Source: Planotetraspora phitsanulokensis (GTDB lineage Bacteria; Actinomycetota; Actinomycetes; Streptosporangiales; Streptosporangiaceae). Taken from it: 64,000 nt of DNA. Below are positions 54,922 through 63,460 of the stretch, in pieces. The notes beneath the pieces were generated by a model. It saw only the letters and a list, made by a program, of their open reading frames with translations. It had not been told where the DNA came from and did no database searches. Within the stretch, counting starts at the first letter, position 1. Every line of letters starts with the position of its first letter. The DNA lies in the NCBI RefSeq assembly GCF_016863295.1, contig NZ_BOOP01000003.1:434001-498000 (forward strand). The letters run 5' to 3'. Both the position numbers and the translations under genes were made by a program.

Positions 54922-55234
54922 GGCATCCCCTTCGAAACCATCCGAGCGGCCTCCCAGGCTCTCAACGTCAGGCTCGATTCCGTGGCGTGCCGTCACCTCG
55001 ACCGGCGACTCGATGAACGTCGTCCGTCGGCTGACCTCCCGACGCCTGAAGAACCTCGTTCAGCTCCTGGATGTCAGCGTCCATCTTCAGCGCGAAGCAT
55101 CCTGTGGAGCTCGGCCGCCAGACTCGGGTCGGACCAAAACCCGGTCAGTCTGTCGTGGCCTGGAGCTGAGTGCGGCGAGGAGGAACCTCACCTGATCCTT
55201 AGGCAGTGCCGGCTGAGTCCTCGCCGGGCTCGCC

Positions 55235-56548
55235 TCACGACGGCAGTTGCCTTCCCTCCATCAGCGGTAGCCGAAGAACGAACCGGGCGCCGCGAGGGGA
55301 GTCCTCGATACGCAGGGTTCCCCGGTGGGCGTGGGCGATGTCGCGGGAGATCGCAAGGCCGAGTCCGCTGCCGGCGGCGTCTCGGCGTCGTCCGTCTTCC
55401 AGACGGACGAACCGCTCGAAGACCCGCTCCCGGTCGGCAGGATCGATGCCGACTCCGTCATCGGTCACCGACACGACCGCCAGACCGTCACCGGATGTGA
55501 CGCATACGATGACGCCGGCCTCCGCGTGGCGTCGCGCGTTGCTCATCAGATTGCTCAGCAGCCGGATCAGCTGGGTCCGTGAGCCGTGTACCCATACGTC
55601 CCCGGTCACCCGAACACGCACCGGCACAGGGTGGGAGGTCGTCTCCGCCTCCTCCGCCACCAGCGCGCCCAGGTCGATCGCCTCATGGGACGCCGACTCG
55701 CCGCCGCGCAGCCGGGCGAGCAGCAGCAGGTCGTCGACGATCGCCTCGAGCCGGTCGGTGGTCGACAGGGCTCGCTGGATCGTGTCGCGTGGATTGACGT
55801 GATCGGGGTAGAGCAGCGCCTCCTCCAGCTGAACCCGCAGGCCGGCGATCGGGTTGCGGAGCTCGTGGGACGTGGTGGAGGCCAGTCGGTACTGCTGTTG
55901 AACCGGGCGCAGTGACCGGCCCGTTATTCGCCACGTCAGCCACCCCGACATGACGGTCATGATGAGCGCGGCCGCCGCGACGATGAACTCGAGGTCGTGC
56001 GTCGCCAGAATCGACGGCTCCACCGCGCCCGCGTACACGACAGGGGAATCGGCACTCGGTGAGACCCTGTCGACCGTAAGCAGGACACACCGCTTGCCCG
56101 GAGGACACTCGGTCCGCCGCCGCAGACGGTCGCCGGGCTCCGGCCTGAGCATGCTGAGGCGCGCCCGGCCCGTCTGAGGGCTCGAACTCGTGATCCTGCC
56201 CCGGGCGTCCACCACTTGGACGAGGTCGACGCCGGCGGAAACGGGAATGGGGCGCGGCACATGGTCGCTCCGCACCTGCGCGCTCCACCGGAGGACGGCC
56301 TTCTCGGCGTTGAGGAACGCCTCGTCTCGAACCCTGTAGCGGACCGCCAGGTCCATGCTCACGCCGAGCACCACAACGATCATGAGGACGAGCAGCGTCA
56401 TCACCGTCGTGTAGCGGACTTGAATGGGGCACAGCGACGGCACCGCGTCACCGTCTCCCTGCGCGCCTGACCGGCTCTTCCGAGCGGCCCATGGCCACAC
56501 GCCATGGGCGATCTCGGCTGGGTGTCTCATCACGGCTGTGTCTTTCAC
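55235..56548 (-). CDS. Sensor histidine kinase, orphan, TetR-linked
   Basis: A 437-residue kinase (start at GTG 56548 is uncertain; ATG 56530 is an alternative). It has helix 1 (VMTLLVLMIVVVLGVSMDL), an extracytoplasmic sensor of about 125 residues with a Cys pair (CPPGKRC), helix 2 (FIVAAAALIMTVMSGWLTW), a very short HAMP, HisKA with His near 226 (LASTTSHELRNPIAGLR) and HATPase_c (LLSNLMSNARRHAE, DDGVGIDPADRERVF, GSGLGLAIS). No response regulator gene is near. A promoter (TTGACA, TTAAGT) overlaid by a TetR-type palindrome lies about 220 bp upstream at 56751-56795. Confidence 0.88.
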   Translation of the reverse strand: MKDTAVMRHPAEIAHGVWPWAARKSRSGAQGDGDAVPSLCPIQVRYTTVMTLLVLMIVVVLGVSMDLAVRYRVRDEAFLNAEKAVLRWSAQVRSDHVPRPIPVSAGVDLVQVVDARGRITSSSPQTGRARLSMLRPEPGDRLRRRTECPPGKRCVLLTVDRVSPSADSPVVYAGAVEPSILATHDLEFIVAAAALIMTVMSGWLTWRITGRSLRPVQQQYRLASTTSHELRNPIAGLRVQLEEALLYPDHVNPRDTIQRALSTTDRLEAIVDDLLLLARLRGGESASHEAIDLGALVAEEAETTSHPVPVRVRVTGDVWVHGSRTQLIRLLSNLMSNARRHAEAGVIVCVTSGDGLAVVSVTDDGVGIDPADRERVFERFVRLEDGRRRDAAGSGLGLAISRDIAHAHRGTLRIEDSPRGARFVLRLPLMEGRQLPS

Positions 56549-56879
56549 GCTGATCGCTGATCCACACGGACAATGGGCGGCTCAGGAGCGGCCGGTCCGC
56601 GAGTTGCTCCTCGAGTAGCCGCCGCCTCCTTTCCTGGAACATCGCCTGCCGCCCGGATGGCCCCGGCGATCCATCCAGTACGGCCGTCCCGTGGTCGAGA
56701 GCGGGATGACGACCGGCCGCCGGCACCTGGCCGAACAGGCCTGAGTCCAATGGACGACATCGTCCACTTAACGTGCAGTTACCCAAATTTGTCAAACTGG
56801 GATACGAGGTGACCCCCGGAAGTGCCGTGTCACAGCACCGGGCCGGACGACATGGGCGACGAGCTGTTCGCCGACGGCT
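56549..56879. other. Leader region between TetR gene and kinase gene
   Basis: About 330 bp on the TetR-to-kinase side. It holds the promoter-operator at 56751-56795 and then a long leader of roughly 210 nt before the kinase. Frames in the leader (for example MFQERRRRLLEEQLADRPLL) are open but have no known family; no gene is claimed. Confidence 0.45.
56751..56795 (-). promoter_or_regulatory. Promoter with TetR-type operator, leftward
   Basis: On the minus strand, TTGACA (56795-56790) is followed after 18 bp by TTAAGT (56771-56766), then directly by the palindrome TGGACGA-TG-TCGTCCA (56766-56751). The transcription start would fall inside the palindrome, so a bound repressor blocks initiation. 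The same palindrome in the same geometry is found at 57635-57678 on the other side of the TetR gene. Confidence 0.7.
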
Positions 56880-57506
56880 CTAGCGATCCGCCGCGAGAGC
56901 CCTGATCCGGCTCAGCGCCATGTCGATTGCAAGCCTGAAGGGTTGCTCGTCCTGCATCGTCGCTGCGAGCAGATATCCGCCCTGCAGCGCGGCGATGACC
57001 CCGAGGGCGAGTTCGTCCGCGGTGACTTCGGAACCCAGCTCGCCTTCTTCCTGAAGTCTGGCCAAACCGCCGGCCAAAGCGTCCCGCAAGGAATCGAAGG
57101 CCGCCGCCAGCAGAGGGTGAGCGTGGCCGGAACGGCCGACGAGCTCATTGGCCAGCGAGCCGAGAGGACATCGGTACCCCGCATCCCGGTGCATGCCCGC
57201 CACCAGCAGGTCGCGCCACTTCTCCAGGTCGTCCATCGAGTGCAGCTGCTCGAGGAGCGAGTTCTGATGGAGGATGACGCGGCTCGCCTGTGCTGCGATC
57301 ACATCGGCGATCAGCGCGTCCTTGTTCGGGAAGTAGTGATACAGCTGTGACTTGCTGACGTCGCACGCGAGCACGATCTGGTCCAGGGTCGTCGCCGCGA
57401 CCCCTTGCCTGTGCATCAGATCGGCCGCGGTCGCGACGATGCGATCGCGAGTGGCCGCGCCGCGCGGGGTAAGTCGTGAAGGATCTTTTCCTGTCCCTCC
57501 GGACAT
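56880..57506 (-). CDS. TetR-family regulator between two histidine kinase genes
   Basis: A 208-residue regulator: TetR HTH (about 17-63, RDRIVATAADLMHRQGVAATTLDQIVLACDVSKSQLYHYFPNKDA) and a C-terminal domain of the TetR_C_6/33 kind (GYRCPLGSLANELVG, LALGVIAALQGGYLLAATM). It is flanked on both sides by the palindrome TGGACGA-NN-TCGTCCA (56751-56766 and 57663-57678), which is very probably its operator. It should therefore control the leftward kinase at 55235, the rightward kinase at 57848 and perhaps itself. Confidence 0.9.
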   Translation of the reverse strand: MSGGTGKDPSRLTPRGAATRDRIVATAADLMHRQGVAATTLDQIVLACDVSKSQLYHYFPNKDALIADVIAAQASRVILHQNSLLEQLHSMDDLEKWRDLLVAGMHRDAGYRCPLGSLANELVGRSGHAHPLLAAAFDSLRDALAGGLARLQEEGELGSEVTADELALGVIAALQGGYLLAATMQDEQPFRLAIDMALSRIRALAADR

Positions 57507-57847
57507 ATCTAAAACCCTACGTCAGAGGTGTGAACCCGCTGGCCGCAGCCGGTTCCGAGCGGCCGGTCAGGGCGATCGCAGTCGCCGAGATCACGTCTGA
57601 GCCGCGCCGTTCAGGTCGCGGCAGACGGGAAGGCTTGACAGACTTCACATATAACCACAAACTGGACGAAATCGTCCATCCGGCAACAGCGGCCTGGAAT
57701 GAGCGCCAGGCGGAAGCCGGCCGCGACCTGATCGGCCGGAGAATGCGCCATCACCGCGGCGTGTGACAGCTGAGTGCCGGTCGATCATCCGCCGGCCGCG
57801 TCATCGGCATCTGGGCAGCGCGCTGCGTAGCGGATGGGAGCGCGGAT
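57507..57847. other. Divergent region between TetR and the rightward kinase
   Basis: About 340 bp. Contains the promoter-operator at 57635-57678; the remaining 170 bp before the kinase start show no supportable gene. Confidence 0.45.
57635..57678 (+). promoter_or_regulatory. Promoter with TetR-type operator, rightward
   Basis: TTGACA (57635-57640), a 17-bp spacer and a weak -10 CAAACT (57658-57663), then the palindrome TGGACGA-AA-TCGTCCA (57663-57678). The distance from TTGACA to the palindrome is 22 bp, against 23 bp in the leftward copy at 56751-56795. The copies differ only in the central two bases. Confidence 0.65.
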
Positions 57848-58972
57848 ATGAGAAAGGCCTTCGGCCCCGGACCCGAGACCGCGTGTCTCGATGCCGGCTC
57901 CGACGGAGCGGGCCGTCCCGCCGGAGCAAACGTGTCACCGCGAAGAGCCCTGCTTACGCGGCGCGGACGTTCCGATGAAGCCACGGGATTCGATCCTGAT
58001 GGCCGACGTGTCCGCGGACCTCTCCGCGGCACCCGGTCATATCGCATTCTCCGTCTGGCGGTCCTTCGACCGCCGTTCGTCGTCGCCGGGGCATTCTGCA
58101 TCGTGGTTTCGCTGGCATGGACCAGGTGGCAGACGCGGGCCCGGATCCTGCACTCGATCGCGGCCATCCACGCCGAACTGGCCGTCCTGGAGGGCGACCC
58201 GCAAGATCGTCTGGCCGAACCGAAGGGAAAGGGCGAGTTCGTGCGGCTCGCCGCGACGATCAACACCGTCCTCGAACGGCTCGGCCAGGCGGACAAGCGC
58301 GCCGCACGAGCACTCGACCGGCAACGGCAGTTCACCGTGGACGCCGCACACGAACTGCGCACACCTCTCGCCGGGCTGCGCCTCCAACTGGAAGACGCCC
58401 AGATGCATCCGGACGACACCGACCTGCGGAATCTCCTCGATCACGCTCTCCATGATCTGGGCCGCGTGCAGAGCATCGTCGCCGACCTGCTCCTGCTGGC
58501 CAGGCTGGAGACGGACGCCCAGACCACGATGGAAGAGATCGACCTCACGGCCCTGGTCCGGGAGGCGGTCGCCCACCGCCAGGGATTGCAGGAGGTGCAC
58601 TTTCACCTCGATCCTGCGGTGAAGGTCGGCGGCGTGCCATCACACATCACTCGCATGCTCGCCAATCTGCTCGACAACGCCCACCGTCACGCCGCACGGA
58701 CGATATGGATCGACCTTCGCCGCAAGGGCGACAGCGCCGAACTGACCATCGCCGACGACGGGGTAGGCATCGCCCCGACCGACCGCGAGCGGATCTTCCA
58801 CCGCTTCGTCCGCCTGGACTCGGCTCGCAGCCGTGACTGCGGAGGGACCGGCCTCGGCCTGGCCATCGCCCGCGACATCGCCTCCGCGCACAACGGCAGC
58901 CTCCACGTCGAAGACTCCGCCTCCGGTGGCGCGTGCTTCGTCCTCCGGATGCCCCTGGCCGCGAACCGCTGA
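57848..58972 (+). CDS. Sensor histidine kinase, orphan, possibly 5'-truncated
   Basis: A 374-residue frame. From about residue 68 it reads as a normal kinase: helix (PPFVVAGAFCIVVSLAWTRW), HAMP (IHAELAVLEGDPQDRLAEP), HisKA with His near 167 (FTVDAAHELRTPLAGLR) and HATPase_c (MLANLLDNAHRHAA, DDGVGIAPTDRERIF, GGTGLGLAIA). The first 65 residues are Arg/Gly-rich and unlike protein, and the first helix and sensor are missing. So the gene may have lost its 5' part, or it starts internally and makes a single-helix kinase. No response regulator adjacent. Confidence 0.8.
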   Translation: MRKAFGPGPETACLDAGSDGAGRPAGANVSPRRALLTRRGRSDEATGFDPDGRRVRGPLRGTRSYRILRLAVLRPPFVVAGAFCIVVSLAWTRWQTRARILHSIAAIHAELAVLEGDPQDRLAEPKGKGEFVRLAATINTVLERLGQADKRAARALDRQRQFTVDAAHELRTPLAGLRLQLEDAQMHPDDTDLRNLLDHALHDLGRVQSIVADLLLLARLETDAQTTMEEIDLTALVREAVAHRQGLQEVHFHLDPAVKVGGVPSHITRMLANLLDNAHRHAARTIWIDLRRKGDSAELTIADDGVGIAPTDRERIFHRFVRLDSARSRDCGGTGLGLAIARDIASAHNGSLHVEDSASGGACFVLRMPLAANR

Positions 58973-59298
58973 TCAACGCCGAAAGGGTGGAGCTTGGGCC
59001 CACTCAGCGCCAGGGCGCGCGGTCTACTGCTGAGGTTTCGCCTGGGAAGCGATTGAGAATTTCCGGCCTCAGCTGGGGCTATGACTGTCAGACCTCGGTT
59101 GATGCTTGACGCTTCGGCCCCGCCTGATGGTTGACATGATCACGGCGAGACTGGCGACACTTCCCCTTCTGCCGAAAGTAGTGCATGTGATCATGCCAAG
59201 GTTCGGACGACGGCGTTGGACACGGCCGAGACGTTCATCGAGCCGTACGGCGAACGGTATGCGGAGGGCCTGGTTCTCTTCGTCCGTGTGAGGGCGTA
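58973..59298. other. Gap before decayed hydrolase gene
   Basis: About 325 bp with no supportable gene. A 9-bp inverted repeat (CATGATCAC 59136-59144; GTGATCATG 59188-59196) is separated by 43 bp. A short frame reads LDTAETFIEPYGERYAEGLV before a stop, perhaps the end of a lost gene; I cannot assign it. Confidence 0.4.
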
Positions 59299-59663
59299 GC
59301 GGGCCGCTCTACGGTGGCGCGGTCATTTCGACGGCCGCCGTGGGGACCGAGCATGTCACGGCGCTGATCTACGTGGCGGCCTTCGTCCCCGGCAGCGGGG
59401 AGCCCGTCGGTGCGTTGGTCGCGAAGTTCCCTGACAGCACGGTGAACGAGTCGCTGCGGCGGTGCCGTTGCCGGGCGGGCAGGTCGACGTGTCCATCGAT
59501 CCTCCCGTCTTCCACGCCCGGTTCGGCGGCGCAGGAGTGCATGGCTACCCGGGCCAACGCCACGGTGGAGGTGGTCGAGGGCGCCTCGCACATGGTGTTC
59601 GTCTCGCATCCGGACGTTACGGCGGCCTTCATCCAGCGGGCGGCCGCCGAGACGGCGTCCTAG
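59299..59663 (+). pseudogene. Alpha/beta hydrolase gene fragment with frameshifts
   Basis: The frame from 59292 opens SGPLYGGAVISTAAVGTEHV and continues TALIYVAAFVPGSGEPVGAL, the region just after the nucleophile elbow of a small alpha/beta hydrolase. At about 59460 the family sequence moves to another frame (PLPGGQVDVSIDPPVFHARF) and returns to the first for VEVVEGASHMVFVSHPDVTA, with the catalytic His. The N-terminal half including the catalytic Ser is absent and the middle is short. A clear relic. Confidence 0.65.
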
Positions 59664-62626
59664 GGGTGCCGGGCGAGCAGTTCTGCGAGCTGCCCGAGGT
59701 CGGCTTGCAGGAACTCGGGTCCGCCGTTCTGGAATGTGCCCATCAGCTCGACGGCGCGGTCGAATGCCCGCCGCGCCCCGGCCACGTCACCCGTCGACAG
59801 CAGAAGCTTCGACAGATCCCGGAGCGAATAGACCTGGATCGGTCCGTGCGCCAACACGCCGGCCAGCCGGACCGCTGCGGTGTATTCCTCGATCGCCTCG
59901 TCGACTCGGCCCATGCCCGCGAGGCTCTGCGCGAGCAAGTGCCGGCCTATCGCTTCCTCGGTCCACTGGTCGAGGTCGCGGCCGATGTCGAGCGCCTGCC
60001 GCAACGCGTGTACCGCCTCCTCGAACCGCTTAAGCTCGGCGAGCGACTGACCCAGGCCCAACAGGCCGTTGAGTTCGGTGAGACGCTCTCCGCTGAGCCG
60101 GCCCAGCGTCACCGCCTGCCGGGCGTGTTCCAGCGCCACCTCGTGGTCGCCGAGCGAGTCATATATGTTCTGGAGGTTGGTCAGCACCGCGCCCTGCTCC
60201 TTGGTCATGCCGTGCTCGGTGTAGTGCCGCAACGCGGTCCGCAGCAGGTCGAGGGCGTCGTCGTTCGCGCCGGAGTACCAGCGGGGACCGGCGAGGCTGC
60301 GGCACAGGTCCGCCTCGCCGATCGCGTCACCTTGCTCGCGGGCGGCCCGCAGCGCCAAGCGGACGACGTCCTCCCAGTCGCGGAAGAGGCCCGCACTCTC
60401 CAGGTACTGCGGCATGGCCAGGGCCAGTCGCCAAGGGGCGACACCGTGGTCACCCTCGGCCGCGACGTGGACAGCCTCGAACAGAACGTCGCGGTGACGA
60501 TCGAACCAGCTGTAGGCGTTCTCCAGTGAGCCCTGCCGCTCGGCGACCACGCCGTCCGGCGGAGGCGGCGGCGGCGAGCTCCGGACGTAGCTCTTCTTCA
60601 GCTCGGACTGGGCATTCAGAGCGCTGTGCAGGTAATGCTGCAGGAGCCGGCTAACCGCCGCCGCCCGCTCGGCGGGTGGTTCGGTTTCCCGGAACAGCTC
60701 CTCCGCGTACGCCTTGACCAGGACGTGTGAGGTGAACCGGCCGTGGTCGTCCTCCGTCACCAGCGCGGCCTCCGCCAGTTCCATGAGGGCCTCGCGGGTG
60801 CGTCGCGGCTCCCACGCCGACAGACTCGTGGCTGCCTCGGCCGTGATGCCCGGGGTCAGCGCGACCGACAGCAGCCGGAACAGCCGGGCCGCGTCGGGAC
60901 TGAGCTGGCGGTACGACCACGCGAACGTCGTGCGCGGGTCACGCACGCCCCGCCCGCCTGGGAACGCCGCCAGCCGGTGAGCGTCGTCGCGCAGCTCCGC
61001 GGCGACCGACGCCAGCGACAGCCGCGGACGGGCGCTCAGCCGGGCGCCCAGGATCGCCAGCGCCAGTGGCAGGCGCCCGCACAGCTCGACGATCGCGTCG
61101 AGGGACTCGGCGTCGCCGCCGGTGACACGGTCGGTGTGTGCGAGCCGCCGTTCGAGCATCTCGCGGGCGACCTGCCGGTCGGGCAGGTCGACCCGGATGA
61201 GGCGGGCGCCTCCGAGGACGGCCAGGCCTACCTGCGGGAGGCGGCTGGTGACCAGCACCAGACTTCCGGCCGAGCTCGGCAGCAGCGGCTGGACCTGCGA
61301 CTGGTCGCGGACGTTGTCCAGCAGCACCAGGATCCGCTTCCCGGCCGTGAGGCTGCGGTAGGCACCCACCAACGCCTCCAGCGACTCCGGGGCGTCCGCA
61401 CCGCGCAGCCCCAGTGCGTAGAGCAGGGAGCGCAGGGCTTCGACGACCGGGACGCCCTCACCGTCGTCCTCGTGGCCCTGCAGGTCCAGGTAGAGCTGGC
61501 CGTCGGTGAACTTCCGGGCGACGCGGTGCGCGAAGTGCGCGGCGAGCGTCGACTTGCCCACGCCGCCCATGCCGTCCATCGCGATCACCAGTGGACCGGT
61601 GCGGTTGGTCGTCGCGGCCACGAGGTCGTCGAGCACCGCCAGTTCCGCCCGGCGTCCGACGAACAGCGGAAGATCGGGCGGCAGCTGGGCCGGGACAAGA
61701 ACAGTGGGCACGGTGGGCGGCAGCTCGGCCGGGACAAGAACGGTGGGCTCGGTGGGCGACACCACGGCTGGGGTGACCACGATCGGGGTCAGCACCCGCA
61801 GGTACGCCTCGCGCAGCTCGCGTCCCGGGTCGACACCGAGCTCGTCGGCGAGACGTTCACGAATCGACTGGTACACCGCCAGCCCTTCGGCCTGGCGATC
61901 GGCGCCGGCGAGCGCCACCATCAGACCCGCGTGCACGGGTTCGTGGAGCGGGAACATTCTCGCGGCCTGTCGCAGCGGCGCGAGCACCTCGCCCGGACGG
62001 CCTTCGGCCACCGCGATACCGGCGGCATCGACCGCCGCGTCGACGAACTGGCCGTCGATGCCGGCGAAGACGGCCGCAGCCGCTGCGTTGTCCGCCAGGC
62101 CGCCGCCCGCCGGACCCTGACACAGCTGCAGGGCCTCGCCGTACCGGTCGAGCGCCTCACCCGTCCGCCCAGCGGCGGTCGCCGCTTTCGCCGCCGTGAC
62201 GAACCGGCCGAAGGCGGCCAGGTCGAGCACGTCGGGACCGGCCGTCAGCCGGTAGCCGTTGCCCTGGCGGGCCAGGTACGACCCAGACGACCGCGGCGCC
62301 ACGTCGGGTTCCAACATCCGGCGTAGTGCACCGATGTACTTTTGGATGATATTCACCGCGGTCGCCGGCGGGTCCGTCACCCAGATCAGGTCGACGAGCT
62401 CGCCCAGTCCGACCGGCCGGCCGTGCTGCGCCAGCAGTAGTGCCAGCAAAGCCCGCTGCTGCCGGGGGCCGGCATCGACCTCGATATCACCCCGCCATAC
62501 CCGTAACGGGCCCATGACCTGCAAGCGCAACCGAACCTTCATCAGGCGCCCAGCCGGTGGCAGTGGTAGACCGGGGCGGGCGACAGATTGGCCCACGACG
62601 TCCGGTTCGGGTGCGGTCACCGGCAC
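59660..62626 (-). CDS. AfsR-type SARP regulator (BTAD, NB-ARC, TPR)
   Basis: A 988-residue three-part regulator: OmpR-like DNA-binding domain (about 30-120, LQVMGPLRVWRGDIEVDAG, LVDLIWVTDPPATAVNIIQKYIGALRRML), BTAD (about 125-275), an NB-ARC ATPase (about 325-640; P-loop GMGGVGKSTLA near 350, ILVLLDNV Walker B, LVTSRLPQVG) and C-terminal TPRs (about 740-985, GALTNL.NIYDSLGDHEVALEHARQAV type). A Val/Pro-rich linker before NB-ARC has a 13-residue tandem repeat. AfsR proteins activate specialised metabolism on nucleotide binding. No obvious target lies adjacent. Start at GTG 62626 or ATG 62542. Confidence 0.9.
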   Translation of the reverse strand: MPVTAPEPDVVGQSVARPGLPLPPAGRLMKVRLRLQVMGPLRVWRGDIEVDAGPRQQRALLALLLAQHGRPVGLGELVDLIWVTDPPATAVNIIQKYIGALRRMLEPDVAPRSSGSYLARQGNGYRLTAGPDVLDLAAFGRFVTAAKAATAAGRTGEALDRYGEALQLCQGPAGGGLADNAAAAAVFAGIDGQFVDAAVDAAGIAVAEGRPGEVLAPLRQAARMFPLHEPVHAGLMVALAGADRQAEGLAVYQSIRERLADELGVDPGRELREAYLRVLTPIVVTPAVVSPTEPTVLVPAELPPTVPTVLVPAQLPPDLPLFVGRRAELAVLDDLVAATTNRTGPLVIAMDGMGGVGKSTLAAHFAHRVARKFTDGQLYLDLQGHEDDGEGVPVVEALRSLLYALGLRGADAPESLEALVGAYRSLTAGKRILVLLDNVRDQSQVQPLLPSSAGSLVLVTSRLPQVGLAVLGGARLIRVDLPDRQVAREMLERRLAHTDRVTGGDAESLDAIVELCGRLPLALAILGARLSARPRLSLASVAAELRDDAHRLAAFPGGRGVRDPRTTFAWSYRQLSPDAARLFRLLSVALTPGITAEAATSLSAWEPRRTREALMELAEAALVTEDDHGRFTSHVLVKAYAEELFRETEPPAERAAAVSRLLQHYLHSALNAQSELKKSYVRSSPPPPPPDGVVAERQGSLENAYSWFDRHRDVLFEAVHVAAEGDHGVAPWRLALAMPQYLESAGLFRDWEDVVRLALRAAREQGDAIGEADLCRSLAGPRWYSGANDDALDLLRTALRHYTEHGMTKEQGAVLTNLQNIYDSLGDHEVALEHARQAVTLGRLSGERLTELNGLLGLGQSLAELKRFEEAVHALRQALDIGRDLDQWTEEAIGRHLLAQSLAGMGRVDEAIEEYTAAVRLAGVLAHGPIQVYSLRDLSKLLLSTGDVAGARRAFDRAVELMGTFQNGGPEFLQADLGQLAELLARHP
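61680..61757. repeat. Two tandem 39-bp repeats inside the AfsR-type gene
   Basis: Copies at 61680-61718 and 61719-61757 differ at only a few positions and encode the linker units PTVLVPAELPP and PTVLVPAQLPP. In frame, so the protein is lengthened by 13 residues. Confidence 0.8.
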
Positions 62627-62896
62627 AACTTACAGGCCGTGGCACGCGCCGCCGATGCGCGCACGGCTATCGCGCACTAAACCGAACACTCAGATAGACG
62701 ATGTATGCAGATACCCTTGCGAGATCACGTGCGCGGATCTGCCGCGAGTCGTGCGCTCACGCCGAATTGAGGATGTCGCCGGAGTTGGAACGCTGACGGT
62801 CGCGGGAGAGTCCCGTACACCACACCGCCGGTGCCACCTCACGAGCTTTCATCCCGGAAACATGGCCGACGTGTGTCTGGTGGACTGACGGCACGG

Positions 62897-63310
62897 TTAT
62901 GACAGGCAGTGCACCCAGACAACAAGCTTGTCGGGCCAGTTCCCGTGGCCCTGAAGGTCCAGGATCGCAAGCTCTACCCGCTGCCCGTAAGAGCCGGGCG
63001 CAAGGCAGGTCGGTGGCGTGCCGCCGAAGTTCGCGCCTTTGCGATCCGTCCATGAATCGCCGGCGACCAGTATGCCCTCGCCTTCCCGGTCGCTGCCGTC
63101 CTCGGTGAAGCCGATCGCGGTGCCGTCTGAGTTCACCGCCGTGATCGTGCCCTGCACCACCCGGGGCACGCCTCGATCCGAGGCCCCAAAGGTGGCGGTG
63201 GCCGCCCCGATCATCAAGCCGAGAGCCAACGCGAGCCCCGAGGTCCAGAGGGGCACCCGAAGCGTGCGGGTGAGTACAGAAGGCATCTGCAGAGAGGACT
63301 TCGTTGACAT
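62897..63310 (-). CDS. Small secreted protein, function unknown
   Basis: A 137-residue product with an N-terminal signal anchor or signal peptide (LWTSGLALALGLMIGAATATFGA) followed by a compact domain of about 85 residues: VVQGTITAVNSDGTAIGFTE, LVAGDSWTDRKGANF, PPTCLAPGSYGQRVELAILD and a final WVHCLS, with two Cys that could pair. Start at ATG 63310 is the family-like choice. I know no named family; probably extracytoplasmic. Confidence 0.65.
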   Translation of the reverse strand: MSTKSSLQMPSVLTRTLRVPLWTSGLALALGLMIGAATATFGASDRGVPRVVQGTITAVNSDGTAIGFTEDGSDREGEGILVAGDSWTDRKGANFGGTPPTCLAPGSYGQRVELAILDLQGHGNWPDKLVVWVHCLS

Positions 63311-63460
63311 GGCCGGAAAATCTACGACATGCCATGCCTGCGCGGACTGAGCCTTCGCCGATGGCGTTGATCACCAGCTGTGCCGCTGGGCTCAGCTGCC
63401 CGACTCGCGTCACGGACGTGCAATCGCCCTCATTTGCCGATGAGCGGATGCTTCTCTACA

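Noticed and set aside
59136-59196. 9-bp inverted repeat CATGATCAC/GTGATCATG
   Set aside because: The arms are short and 43 bp apart; not enough to call an insertion element or operator.
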